Part shown: one piece after another, positions 1-10,226 of the stretch
How the letters are laid out: the number at the start of each line of letters is the position of its first letter
Position numbering within the stretch: position 1 is the first letter of the stretch
From: Saccoglossus kowalevskii
Lineage: Eukaryota > Hemichordata > Enteropneusta > Harrimaniidae
Length of the DNA stretch: 16,344 bases
Assembly (NCBI RefSeq): GCF_000003605.2
Contig: NW_003137336.1
Coordinates: 1 to 16,344 of the forward strand
Direction of reading: 5' to 3'
Made by a program: the position numbers and the translations under genes
The notes under the pieces: generated by a model
Seen by the model: the letters and a program-made list of their open reading frames with translations, nothing else
The model's database searches: none
Told to the model about the DNA's origin: nothing

Positions 1-660
1 TTTGTATTCTATTGACGGGACAAAGACTAAAACTAGTGGGCAGTTGAGTGTGAGATATATCGTACAACTAGAAAAGCATGTTTCGTTCGTCTTTTTTATA
101 CCGTGTAACATTTGTATTCTATTGACGGGACAAAGACTAAAACTAGTGGGTAGTTGAGTTTGAGATATATCGTACAACTAGAACAGCACGTGTCGTTCGT
201 CTTGTTTATACCGCGTAACATTTGTTTTCTATTGACGGGACAAAGATAAAAACTAGTGGGTAGTTGAGTTTGAGATATATCGTACAACTAGAAAAGCACG
301 TGTCGTTCGTTTTTTATATACCGCGTAACATTTGTATTTTATTGACGGGACAAAGACTAAAACTAGTGGGTAGTTGAGTTTGAGATATATCGTACAACTA
401 GAAAAGCACATGTCGTTCGTCTTGTTTATACCGCGTAACATTTGTTTTCTATTGACGGGACAAAGATTAAAACTAGTGGGTAGTTGAGTTTGAGATATAT
501 CGTACAACTAGAAAAGCACGTGTCGTTCGCCTTTTATATACCGCGTAACATTTGTATTTTATTGACGGGACAAAGATTAAAACTAGTGGGTAGTTGAGTT
601 TGAGATATATCGTACAACTAGAAAAGCACGTGTCGTTCGTCTTGTTTATACCGCGTAACA
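1..660 (+). repeat. Irregular satellite monomers m1-m6
   Basis: Six monomers that do not follow the A-B-C-D-E order. m1 (1-110) is a distinctive type with CAGTTGAGTGTGAG, CATGTTTCG and CCGTGTAACA; its right part reappears fused to D-type left parts at 6379 and 8137. m2 (111-220) has GAACAGCACG and CTTGTTTATA. m3 (221-330) has GATAAAAAC and TTTTTATATA. m4-m6 (331-660) match the run at 3299-3628, including the rare GTTCGCC of m5 (441-550), which recurs in the monomer at 3409. m4-m11 therefore look like a related copy of the run starting at 3299. Confidence 0.85.
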
Positions 661-700
661 TTTGTTTTCTATTGACGGGACAAAGATTAAAACTAGTGGG

Positions 701-730
701 TAGTTGAGTGTGAGATATATCGCACAACTA
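701..730. other. TAGTTG...CAACTA inverted repeat in the monomer core (example site)
   Basis: Bases 41-46 (TAGTTG) and 65-70 (CAACTA) are perfect inverted arms 18 bp apart in most monomers. D and E extend the pairing to GTAGTTG/CAACTAC, and F and G extend it inward to TAGTTGT/ACAACTA. Exceptions include the monomers at 1, 4839, 5059, 6819, 13854 and 14513. The arms overlap the GATATATC dyad, so the two foldings would compete. Confidence 0.55.
709..726. other. Strengthened central dyad in B monomers (example site)
   Basis: In B and J monomers, bases 49-66 read TGTGAGATATATCGCACA, an 18-bp dyad around GATATATC with a single mismatched pair (A53 against G62). Ordinary monomers have TTTG and TACA as arms, so only six of nine pairs match. 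I count about 25 B and 2 J monomers with this form. C monomers, which usually follow B, carry GAGGTATAT and break the inner palindrome. Whether it binds a protein or extrudes is not known. Confidence 0.6.
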
Positions 731-736
731 GAAAAG

Positions 737-742
737 CACGTG
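737..742. other. CACGTG (CANNTG) site in the monomer (example site)
   Basis: Monomer bases 77-82 are CACGTG in most copies, CACATG in D and E, CACTTG in F and CATGTG in a few. All fit CANNTG. The exceptions I found are the CATGTT monomers at 1, 6379 and 8137. CANNTG is the E-box class recognised by bHLH proteins, but a six-base match is weak evidence of function. Confidence 0.4.
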
Positions 743-1650
743 TCGTTCGTCTTTTATATACCGCGTAACATTTGTATTTTATTGACGGGACAAAGACTAA
801 AACTAGTGGGTAGTTGAGTTTGAGGTATATCGTACAACTAGAAAAGCACGTGTCGTTCGACTTTTTTATACAGCGTAACATTTGTATTCTATTGACGGGA
901 CAAGGACTAAAATTAGTGGGTAGTTGAGTTTGAGATATATCGTACAACTACAAAAGCACATGTCGTTCGTCTTTTTTATACCGCGTAACATTTGTATTCT
1001 ATTGACGGGACAAAGACCAAAATTAGTGAGTAGTTGAGTTTGAGATATATCGTACAACTAGAAAAGCACGTGTCGTTCGTCTTGTTTATACCGTGTAACA
1101 TTTGTTTTCTATTGACGGGACAAAGATTAAAACTAGTGGGTAGTTGAGTGTGAGATATATCGCACAACTAGAAAAGCATGTGTCGTTCGTCTTTTATATA
1201 CCGCGTAACTTTTGTATTTTATTGACGGGACAAAGACTAAAACTAGTGGGTAGTTGAGTTTGAGGTATATCGTACAACTAGAAAAGCACGTGTCGTTCGA
1301 CTTTTTTATACCGCGTAACATTTGTATTCTATTGACGGGACAAGGACTAAAATTAGTGGGTAGTTGAGTTTGAGATATATCGTACAACTAGAAAAGCACG
1401 TGTCGTTCGTCTTGTTTATACCGCGTAACATTTGTTTTCTATTGACGGGACAAAGATTAAAACTAGTGGGTAGTTGAGTGTGAGATATATCGCACAACTA
1501 GAAAAGCACGTGTCGTTCGTCTTTTATATACCGCGTAACATTTGTATTTTATTGACGGGACAAAGACTAAAACTAGTGGGTAGTTGAGTTTGAGGTATAT
1601 CGTACAACTAGAAAAGCACGTGTCGTTCGACTTTTTTATACCGCGTAACA

Positions 1651-2200
1651 TTTGTATTCTATTGACGGGACAAGGACTAAAATTAGTGGGTAGTTGAGTT
1701 TGAGATATATCGTACAACTACAAAAGCACATGTCGTTCGTCTTTTTTATACCGCGTAACATTTGTATTTTATTGACGGGACAAAGACTAAAACTAGTGGG
1801 TAGTTGAGTTTGAGATATATCGTACAACTACAAAAGCACATGTCGTTCGACTTTTTTATACCGCGTAACATTTGTATTCTATTGACGGGACAAAGACCAA
1901 AATTAGTGAGTAGTTGAGTTTGAGATATATCGTACAACTAGAAAAGCACGTGTCGTTCGTCTTGTTTATACCGCGTAACATTTGTTTTCTATTGACGGGA
2001 CAAAGATTAAAACTAGTGGGTAGTTGAGTGTGAGATATATCGCACAACTAGAAAAGCACGTGTCGTTCGTCTTTTATATACCGCGTAACATTTGTATTTT
2101 ATTGACGGGACAAAGACTAAAACTAGTGGGTAGTTGAGTTTGAGGTATATCGTACAACTAGAAAAGCACGTGTCGTTCGACTTTTTTATACCGCGTAACA
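1651..2200 (+). repeat. 550-bp pentameric higher-order repeat D-E-A-B-C (reference copy)
   Basis: Five consecutive types in the commonest order: D at 1651, E at 1761, A at 1871, B at 1981, C at 2091. The same five-type order occurs at 4619-5168, 5829-6378, 7587-8136, 8907-9457, 12756-13304 and 14733-15282, with local variants. Like types in different pentamers resemble each other more than neighbouring types do, which is the defining property of a higher-order repeat. The start of the pentamer is arbitrary; I call the cycle A-B-C-D-E. Confidence 0.87.
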
Positions 2201-2530
2201 TTTGTATTCTATTGACGGTACAAGGACTAAAATTAGTGGGTAGTTGAGTTTGAGATATATCGTACAACTACAAAAGCACATGTCGTTCGTCTTTTTTATA
2301 CCGCGTAACATTTGTATTTTATTGACGGGACAAAGACTAAAACTAGTGGGTAGTTGAGTTTGAGATATATCGTACAACTACAAAAGCACATGTCGTTCGA
2401 CTTTTTTATACCGCGTAACATTTGTATTCTATTGACGGGACAAAGACCAAAATTAGTGAGTAGTTGAGTTTGAGATATATCGTACAACTAGAAAAGCACG
2501 TGTCGTTCGTCTTGTTTATACCGCGTAACA
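2201..2530 (+). repeat. D*-E-A monomers leading into the F branch
   Basis: The D monomer at 2201 is the D* subtype: its CGGGACAAGG is changed to CGGTACAAGG. E at 2311 and A at 2421 follow. Here A is followed by F rather than B, the second allowed path out of A. D* recurs at 9458, 10227 and 13305, each leading through E and A to F; its left half also occurs in the hybrids at 6379 and 8137. Confidence 0.85.
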
Positions 2531-3408
2531 TTTGTTTTCTATTGATGGGACAAAGATTAAAACTAGTGGGTAGTTGTGTTTGAGATATATCGTACAACTA
2601 AAAAAGCACTTGTCGTTCGTTTTTTTATACCGCGTAACATTTGTATTCTATTGACGGGACAAAGACAAAAACTAGTGGGTAGTTGTGTTTGAGATATATC
2701 GTACAACTAGAAAAGCACGTGTCGTTCGTCTTGTTTATACCGCGTAACATTTGTTTTCCATTGACGGGACAAAGATTAAAGCTAGTGGGTAGTTGAGTTT
2801 GAGATATATCGTACAACTAGAAAAGCACGTGTCGTTCGTCTTGTTTATACCGCGTAACATTTGTTTTCCATTGACGGGACAAAGATTAAAGCTAGTGGGT
2901 AGTTGAGTTTGAGATATATCGTACAACTAGAAAAGCACGTGTCGTTCGACTTTTTTATACCGCGTAACATTTGTATTCTATTGACGGGACAAGGACTAAA
3001 ATTAGTGAGTAGTTGAGTTTGAGATATATCGTACAACTAGAAAAGCACGTGTCGTTCGTCTTGTTTATACCGCGTAACATTTGTTTTCTATTGACGGGAC
3101 AAAGATTAAAACTAGTGGGTAGTTGAGTTTGAGATATATCGTACAACTACAAAAGCACATGTCGTTCGTTTTTTTATACCGCGTAACATTTGTATTCTAT
3201 TGACGGGACAAAGATTAAAACTAGTGGGTAGTTGAGTGTGAGATATATCGCACAACTAGTAAAGCACGTGTCGTTCGTCTTTTATATACCCCGTAACATT
3301 TGTATTTTATTGACGGGACAAAGACTAAAACTAGTGGGTAGTTGAGTTTGAGATATATCGTACAACTAGAAAAGCACGTGTCGTTCGTCTTGTTTATACC
3401 GCGTAACA
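2531..3408 (+). repeat. Alternative branch F-G-H-H'-D''-I-J-K
   Basis: Eight monomers, m24-m31, rarer than the A-E types. F (2531-2639) is 109 bp, with GATGGGA, GTTGTGTTTGAG, CACTTG and a T7 run where one C is lost. G (2640) has GACAAAAAC. H (2750) and H' (2860) start TTTGTTTTCC and carry AAAGCTAG; they share the left half and differ in the right end (CTTGTTTATA against TCGACTTTTTTATA). D'' (2970) joins D markers to GTGAG and an A-type end. I (3080-3188) is again 109 bp. J (3189) has GTGTGAG with CGCACAA, ACTAGTAAAGC and ACCCCGTAAC. K (3299) is C-like without GAGGTATAT. The whole block recurs at 13635-14512. Confidence 0.85.
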
Positions 3409-4178
3409 TTTGTTTTCTATTGACGGGACAAAGATTAAAACTAGTGGGTAGTTGAGTTTGAGATATATCGTACAACTAGAAAAGCACGTGTCGTTCGCCT
3501 TTTATATACCGCGTAACATTTGTATTTTATTGACAGGACAAAGATTAAAACTAGTGGGTAGTTGAGTTTGAGATATATCGTACAACTAGAAAAGCACGTG
3601 TCGTTCGTCTTGTTTATACCGCGTAACATTTGTTTTCTATTGACGGGACAAAGATTAAAACTAGTGGGTAGTTGAGTGTGAGATATATCGCACAACTAGA
3701 AAAGCACGTGTCGTTCGTCTTTTATATACCGCGTAACATTTGTATTTTATTGACGGGACAAAGACTAAAACTAGTGGGTAGTTGAGTTTGAGGTATATCG
3801 TACAACTAGAAAAGCACGTGTCGTTCGACTTTTTTATACCGCGTAACATTTGTATTCTATTGACGGGACAAGGACTAAAATTAGTGGGTAGTTGAGTTTG
3901 AGATATATCGTACAACTACAAAAGCACATGTCGTTCGTCTTTTTTATACCGCGTAACATTTGTATTCTATTGACGGGACAAAGACCAAAATAAGTGAGTA
4001 GTTGAGTTTGAGATATATCGTACAACTAGAAAAGCACGTGTCGTTCGTCTTGTTTATACCGCGTAACATTTGTTTTCTATTGACGGGACAAAGATTAAAA
4101 CTAGTGGGTAGTTGAGTGTGAGATATATCGCACAACTAGAAAAGCACGTGTCGTTCGTCTTTTATATACCGCGTAACA
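3409..4178 (+). repeat. Transition monomers and B-C-D-A-B run
   Basis: m32 (3409) has GTTCGCC and m33 (3519) has GACAGGACAAAG; they correspond to m5 and m6 near the left edge. B (3629), C (3739), D (3849), A (3959, with private AATAAGTGAG) and B (4069) follow in the same order as 661-1210. With K at 3299 this is an eight-monomer resemblance to 331-1210, at a spacing of about 2.97 kb. Confidence 0.8.
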
Positions 4179-4728
4179 TTTGTATTTTATTGACGGGACA
4201 AAGACTAAAACTAGTGGGTAGTTGAGATTGAGATATATCGTACAACTACAAAAGCACATGTCGTTCGACTTTTTTATACCGCGTAACATTTGTATTCTAT
4301 TGACGGGACAAAGACCAAAATTAGTGAGTAGTTGAGTTTGAGATATATCGTACAACTAGAAAAGCACGTGTCGTTCGTCTTGTTTATACCGCGTAAAATT
4401 TGTTTTCTATTGACGGGACAAAGATTAAAACTAGTGGGTAGTTGAGTGTGAGATATATCGCACAACTAGAAAAGCACGTGTCGTTCGTCTTTTATATACC
4501 GCGTAACATTTGTATTTTATTGACGGGACAAAGACTAAAACTAGTGGGTAGTTGAGTTTGAGGTATATCGTACAACTAGAAAAGCATGTGTCGTTCGACT
4601 TTTTTATACCGCGTAACATTTGTATTCTATTGACGGGACAAGGACTAAAATTAGTGGGTAGTTGAGTTTGAGATATATCGTACAACTACAAAAACACATG
4701 TCGTTCGTCTTTTTTATACCGCGTAACA
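4179..4728 (+). repeat. Pentamer E'-A-B-C-D, tandem copy 1
   Basis: E' at 4179 has the private change GAGATTGAG and follows B directly in place of C. A at 4289 has the private CGTAAAATTTG at its right boundary. B (4399), C (4509, with CATGTG) and D (4619, with CAAAAACACATG) complete the unit. Both private markers recur exactly 550 bp downstream, so this unit was duplicated as a block. Confidence 0.88.
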
Positions 4729-5278
4729 TTTGTATTTTATTGACGGGACAAAGACTAAAACTAGTGGGTAGTTGAGATTGAGATATATCGTACAACTACA
4801 AAAGCACATGTCGTTCGACTTTTTTATACCGCGTAACATTTGTATTCTATTGACGGGACAAAGACCAAAATTAGTGAGTAGTTGAGTTTGAGATATATCG
4901 TACTACTAGAAAAGCACGTGTCGTTCGTCTTGTTTATACCGCGTAAAATTTGTTTTCTATTGACGGGACAAAGATTAAAACTAGTGGGTAGTTGAGTGTG
5001 AGATATATCGCACAACTAGAAAAGCACGTGTCGTTCGTCTTTTATATACCGCGTAACATTTGTATTTTATTGACGGGACAAAGACTAAAACTAGTGGGTG
5101 GTTGAGTTTGAGGTATATCGTACAACTAGAAAAGCACGTGTCGTTCGACTTTTTTATACCGCGTAACATTTGTATTCTATTGACGGGACAAGGACTAAAA
5201 TTAGTGGGTAGTTGAGTTTGAGATATATCGTACAACTACAAAAGCACATGTCGTTCGTCTTTTTTATACCACGTAACA
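4729..5278 (+). repeat. Pentamer E'-A-B-C-D, tandem copy 2
   Basis: The second copy repeats GAGATTGAG in E' (4729) and CGTAAAATTTG in A (4839) at the same offsets as copy 1. It has gained its own changes: TACTACTAG in A, GGGTGGTTGAG in C (5059) and CCACGTAACA in D (5169). Copy 1 keeps different private changes, so the duplication predates these mutations but is young relative to the array. Confidence 0.88.
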
Positions 5279-5608
5279 TTTGTATTCTATTGACGGGACA
5301 AAGACCAAAATTAGTGAGTAGTTGAGTTTGAGATATATCGTACAACTAGAAAAGCACGTGTCGTTCGTCTTGTTTATACCGCGTAACATTTGTTTTCTAT
5401 TGACGGGACAAAGATTAAAACTAGTGGGTAGTTGAGTGTGAGATATATCGCACAACTAGAAAAGCACGTGTCGTTCGTCTTTTATATACCGCGTAACATT
5501 TGTATTTTATTGACGGGACAAAGACTAAAACTAGTGGGTAGTTGAGTTTGAGGTATATCGTACAACTAGAAAAGCACGTGTCGTTCGTCTTGTTTATACC
5601 GCGTAACA
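5279..5608 (+). repeat. A-B-C' monomers
   Basis: A (5279), B (5389) and C' (5499). C' carries the C markers TTTGTATTTT and GAGGTATAT but ends with GTCTTGTTTATA, the A-type right end, and is followed by B instead of D. A similar C' is at 8247. It looks like the product of an exchange inside the monomer, between the GATATATC core and the right end. Confidence 0.8.
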
Positions 5609-6598
5609 TTTGTTTTCTATTGACGGGACAAAGATTAAAACTAGTGGGTAGTTGAGTGTGAGATATATCGCACAACTAGAAAAGCACGTGTCGTTCGTCT
5701 TTTATATACCGCGTAACATTTGTATTTTATTGACGGGACAAAGACTAAAACTAGTGGGTAGTTGAGTTTGAGGTATATCGTACAACTAGAAAAGCACGTG
5801 TCGTTCGACTTTTTTATACCGCGTAACATTTGTATTCTATTGACGGGACAAGGACTAAAATTAGTGGGTAGTTGAGTTTGAGATATATCGTACAACTACA
5901 AAAGCACATGTCGTTCGTCTTTTTTATACCGCGTAACATTTGTATTTTATTGACGGGACAAAGACTAAAACTAGTGGGTAGTTGAGTTTGAGATATATCG
6001 TACAACTACAAAAGCACATGTCGTTCGACTTTTTTATACCGCGTAACATTTGTATTCTATTGACGGGACAAAGACCAAAATTAGTGAGTAGTTGAGTTTG
6101 AGATATATCGTACAACTAGAAAAGCACGTGTCGTTCGTCTTGTTTATACCGCGTAACATTTGTTTTCTATTGACGGGACAAAGATTAAAACTAGTGGGTA
6201 GTTGAGTGTGAGATATATCGCACAACTAGAAAAGCACGTGTCGTTCGTCTTTTATATACCGCGTAACATTTGTATTTTATTGACGGGACAAAGACTAAAA
6301 CTAGTGGGTAGTTGAGTTTGAGGTATATCGTACAACTAGAAAAGCACGTGTCGTTCGACTTTTTTATACCGCGTAACATTTGTATTCTATTGACGGTACA
6401 AGGACTAAAATTAGTGGGCAGTTGAGTGTGAGATATATCGTACAACTAGAAAAGCATGTTTCGTTCGTCTTTTTTATACCGTGTAACATTTGTATTTTAT
6501 TGACGGGACAAAGACTAAAACTAGTGGGTAGTTGAGTTTGAGGTATATCGTACAACTAGAAAAGCACGTGTCGTTCGACTTTTTTATACCGCGTAACA
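5609..6598 (+). repeat. Nine-monomer block B-C-D-E-A-B-C-hybrid-C, copy 1
   Basis: m52-m60. The diagnostic member is the monomer at 6379, a hybrid: its left part is D* (CGGTACAAGG, AAATTAG) and its right part is the m1 type (GGGCAGTTGAGTGTGAG, CATGTTTCG, CCGTGTAACA). The same hybrid appears at 8137 in the same neighbourhood. The spacing is 1758 bp, sixteen monomers less the two bases lost in the monomer at 6819. Confidence 0.87.
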
Positions 6599-7146
6599 TT
6601 TGTATTCTATTGACGGGACAAGGACTAAAATTAGTGGGTAGTTGAGTTTGAGATATATTGTACAACTAGAAAAGCACGTGTCGTTCGTCTTGTTTATACC
6701 GCGTAACATTTGTTTTCTATTGACGGGACAAAGATTAAAACTAGTGGGTAGTTGAGTGTGAGATATATCGCACAACTAGAAAAGCACGTGTCGTTCGTCT
6801 TTTATATACCGCGTAACATTTGTATTTTATTGACGGGACAAGACTAAAACTAGTGGGTAGTTGAGTTTGAGGTATATCGTACACTAGAAAAGCACGTGTC
6901 GTTCGACTTTTTTATACCGCGTAACATTTGTATTCTATTGACGGGACAAGGACTAAAATTAGTGGGTAGTTGAGTTTGAGATATATTGTACAACTAGAAA
7001 AGCACGTGTCGTTCGTCTTGTTTATACCGCGTAACATTTGTTTTCTATTGACGGGACAAAGATTAAAACTAGTGGGTAGTTGAGTGTGAGATATATCGCA
7101 CAACTAGAAAAGCACGTGTCGTTCGTCTTTTATATACCGCGTAACA
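6489..7146 (+). repeat. Tandem duplication of 3-mer C-D'-B
   Basis: C (6489), D' (6599), B (6709) are followed by C (6819), D' (6927), B (7037). Both D' monomers have the private change GATATATTG where the consensus has GATATATCG, and I see it nowhere else in the window. This marks a local three-monomer duplication. The two copies differ by 2 bp in length because the C at 6819 lacks two single bases. Confidence 0.87.
6819..6926 (+). repeat. 108-bp C monomer with two private 1-bp deletions
   Basis: Relative to other C monomers, one A is missing from GGGACAAAGAC near 6838-6842 and one A from GTACAACTAG near 6880-6886. Neither deletion is shared with another monomer. Two lone single-base deletions in one unit could be real, or residual sequencing or assembly error. 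Confidence 0.8.
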
Positions 7147-7366
7147 TTTGTATTTTATTGACGGGACAAAGACTAAAACTAGTGGGTAGTTGAGTTTGAG
7201 GTATATCGTACAACTAGAACAGCACGTGTCGTTCGTCTTGTTTATACCGCGTAACATTTGTTTTCTATTGACGGGACAAAGACAAAAACTAGTGGGTAGT
7301 TGTGTTTCAGATATATCGTACAACTAGAAAAGCACGTGTCGTTCGTCTTGTTTATACCGCGTAACA
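7147..7366 (+). repeat. C''-G' pair
   Basis: C'' (7147) has GAGGTATAT, then GAACAGCACG and a CTTGTTTATA end. G' (7257) starts TTTGTTTTCT and has GACAAAAAC with GTTGTGTTTCAG. The pair is repeated at 8467-8686 and 15173-15392, each preceded and followed by B. G' without C'' occurs at 11106 and 13744. Confidence 0.82.
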
Positions 7367-8356
7367 TTTGTTTTCTATTGACGGGACAAAGATTAAAACT
7401 AGTGGGTAGTTGAGTGTGAGATATATCGCACAACTAGAAAAGCACGTGTCGTTCGTCTTTTATATACCGCGTAACATTTGTATTTTATTGACGGGACAAA
7501 GACTAAAACTAGTGGGTAGTTGAGTTTGAGGTATATCGTACAACTAGAAAAGCACGTGTCGTTCGACTTTTTTATACCGCGTAACATTTGTATTCTATTG
7601 ACGGGACAAGGACTAAAATTAGTGGGTAGTTGAGTTTGAGATATATCGTACAACTACAAAAGCACATGTCGTTCGTCTTTTTTATACCGCGTAACATTTG
7701 TATTTTATTGACGGGACAAAGACTAAAACTAGTGGGTAGTTGAGTTTGAGATATATCGTACAACTACAAAAGCACATGTCGTTCGACTTTTTTATACCGC
7801 GTAACATTTGTATTCTATTGACGGGACAAAGACCAAAATTAGTGAGTAGTTGAGTTTGAGATATATCGTACAACTAGAAAAGCACGTGTCGTTCGTCTTG
7901 TTTATACCGCGTAACATTTGTTTTCTATTGACGGGACAAAGATTAAAACTAGTGGGTAGTTGAGTGTGAGATATATCGCACAACTAGAAAAGCACGTGTC
8001 GTTCGTCTTTTATATACCGCGTAACATTTGTATTTTATTGACGGGACAAAGACTAAAACTAGTGGGTAGTTGAGTTTGAGGTATATCGTACAACTAGAAA
8101 AGCACGTGTCGTTCGACTTTTTTATACCGCGTAACATTTGTATTCTATTGACGGTACAAGGACTAAAATTAGTGGGCAGTTGAGTGTGAGATATATCGTA
8201 CAACTAGAAAAGCATGTTTCGTTCGTCTTTTTTATACCGTGTAACATTTGTATTTTATTGACGGGACAAAGACTAAAACTAGTGGGTAGTTGAGTTTGAG
8301 GTATATCGTACAACTAGAAAAGCACGTGTCGTTCGTCTTGTTTATACCGCGTAACA
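7367..8356 (+). repeat. Nine-monomer block B-C-D-E-A-B-C-hybrid-C', copy 2
   Basis: m68-m76 repeat the order at 5609-6598, including the D*/m1-type hybrid, here at 8137. The last member (8247) has the C left part but an A-type CTTGTTTATA end, and B follows; in copy 1 the equivalent monomer ends TCGACTTTTTTATA and D' follows. The right end of the shared block therefore lies within this monomer. Confidence 0.86.
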
Positions 8357-8906
8357 TTTGTTTTCTATTGACGGGACAAAGATTAAAACTAGTGGGTAGT
8401 TGAGTGTGAGATATATCGCACAACTAGAAAAGCACGTGTCGTTCGTCTTTTATATACCGCGTAACATTTGTATTTTATTGACGGGACAAAGACTAAAACT
8501 AGTGGGTAGTTGAGTTTGAGGTATATCGTACAACTAGAACAGCACGTGTCGTTCGTCTTGTTTATACCGCGTAACATTTGTTTTCTATTGACGGGACAAA
8601 GACAAAAACTAGTGGGTAGTTGTGTTTCAGATATATCGTACAACTAGAAAAGCACGTGTCGTTCGTCTTGTTTATACCGCGTAACATTTGTTTTCTATTG
8701 ACGGGACAAAGATTAAAACTAGTGGGTAGTTGAGTGTGAGATATATCGCACAACTAGAAAAGCACGTGTCGTTCGTCTTTTATATACCGCGTAACATTTG
8801 TATTTTATTGACGGGACAAAGACTAAAACTAGTGGGTAGTTGAGTTTGAGGTATATCGTACAACTAGAACAGCACGTGTCGTTCGTCTTGTTTATACCGC
8901 GTAACA
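8357..8906 (+). repeat. Short-cycle run B-C''-G'-B-C''
   Basis: B (8357), C'' (8467), G' (8577), B (8687), C'' (8797). The first four match 7037-7476. A and D are absent, because C'' and G' both end in the A-type CTTGTTTATA and can pass directly back to B. Confidence 0.8.
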
Positions 8907-9457
8907 TTTGTTTTCTATTGACGGGACAAGGACTAAAATTAGTGGGTAGTTGAGTTTGAGATATATCGTACAACTACAAAAGCACATGTCGTTCGTCTTT
9001 TTTATACCGCGTAACATTTGTATTTTATTGACGGGACAAAGACTAAAACTAGTGGGTAGTTGAGTTTGAGATATATCGTACAACTACAAAAAGCACATGT
9101 CGTTCGACTTTTTTATACCGCGTAACATTTGTATTCTATTGACGGGACAAAGACCAAAATTAGTGAGTAGTTGAGTTTGAGATATATCGTACAACTAGAA
9201 AAGCACGTGTCGTTCGTCTTGTTTATACCGCGTAACATTTGTTTTCTATTGACGGGACAAAGATTAAAACTAGTGGGTAGTTGAGTGTGAGATATATCGC
9301 ACAACTAGAAAAGCACGTGTCGTTCGTCTTTTATATACCGCGTAACATTTGTATTTTATTGACGGGACAAAGACTAAAACTAGTGGGTAGTTGAGTTTGA
9401 GGTATATCGTACAACTAGAAAAGCACGTGTCGTTCGACTTTTTTATACCGCGTAACA
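8907..9457 (+). repeat. D-E-A-B-C pentamer, one base over length
   Basis: The D monomer at 8907 begins TTTGTTTTCT, normally seen after a CTTGTTTATA end, and then carries D markers, so an exchange lies near its left end. The E at 9017 is 111 bp: the A run in CTACAAAAGCAC is five rather than four (9088-9092). That extra base is private to this copy and is in a homopolymer, so it may be an error. A, B and C follow at 9128, 9238 and 9348. Confidence 0.83.
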
Positions 9458-10226
9458 TTTGTATTCTATTGACGGTACAAGGACTAAAATTAGTGGGTAG
9501 TTGAGTTTGAGATATATCGTACAACTACAAAAGCACATGTCGTTCGTCTTTTTTATACCGCGTAACATTTGTATTTTATTGACGGGACAAAGACTAAAAC
9601 TAGTGGGTAGTTGAGTTTGAGATATATCGTACAACTACAAAAGCACATGTCGTTCGACTTTTTTATACCGCGTAACATTTGTATTCTATTGACGGGACAA
9701 AGACCAAAATTAGTGAGTAGTTGAGTTTGAGATATATCGTACAACTAGAAAAGCACGTGTCGTTCGTCTTGTTTATACCGCGTAACATTTGTTTTCTATT
9801 GATGGGACAAAGATTAAAACTAGTGGGTAGTTGTGTTTGAGATATATCGTACAACTAAAAAAGCACTTGTCGTTCGTTTTTTTATACCGCGTAACATTTG
9901 TATTCTATTGACGGGACAAAGACAAAAACTAGTGGGTAGTTGTGTTTGAGATATATCGTACAACTAGAAAAGCACGTGTCGTTCGTCTTGTTTATACCGC
10001 GTAACATTTGTTTTCCATTGACGGGACAAAGATTAAAGCTAGTGGGTAGTTGAGTTTGAGATATATCGTACAACTAGAAAAGCACGTGTCGTTCGTCTTG
10101 TTTATACCGCGTAACATTTGTTTTCCATTGACGGGACAAAGATTAAAGCTAGTGGGTAGTTGAGTTTGAGATATATCGTACAACTAGAAAAGCACGTGTC
10201 GTTCGACTTTTTTATACCGCGTAACA
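9458..10226 (+). repeat. 769-bp heptamer D*-E-A-F-G-H-H', copy 1
   Basis: Seven monomers: D* 9458, E 9568, A 9678, F 9788 (109 bp), G 9897, H 10007, H' 10117. The length is seven units less the single base missing from F. Every diagnostic site I compared is identical in the next 769 bp, so this appears to be the freshest large duplication in the window. Confidence 0.92.

Larger units (their letters stand above)
661..1650 (+). repeat. Satellite tract B-C-D-A-B-C-D'-B-C
   Basis: Nine monomers, m7-m15. B monomers (661, 1101, 1431) carry GTGTGAG with CGCACAA and end CTTTTATATA. C monomers (771, 1211, 1541) begin TTTGTATTTT, carry GAGGTATAT and end TCGACTTTTTTATA. D is at 881, A at 991. The monomer at 1321 is D-prime: its left part is D (CAAGGACTAAAATTAG) and its right part is the A-type end (GAAAAGCACG, CTTGTTTATA), as expected from an exchange inside a monomer. 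D-prime is followed by B, giving a shortened 330-bp B-C-D' cycle that recurs later. Confidence 0.85.
881..3408 (+). repeat. Distant 2.5-kb duplicated segment, left copy
   Basis: This is the partner of 11986-14512, with 23 monomers in the same order. It begins at a D monomer preceded by C, whereas the right copy is preceded by E, so the left limit is near 881. At the right limit K leads here into m32 (GTTCGCC type), while the right copy leads into the atypical monomers at 14513. Confidence 0.86.
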
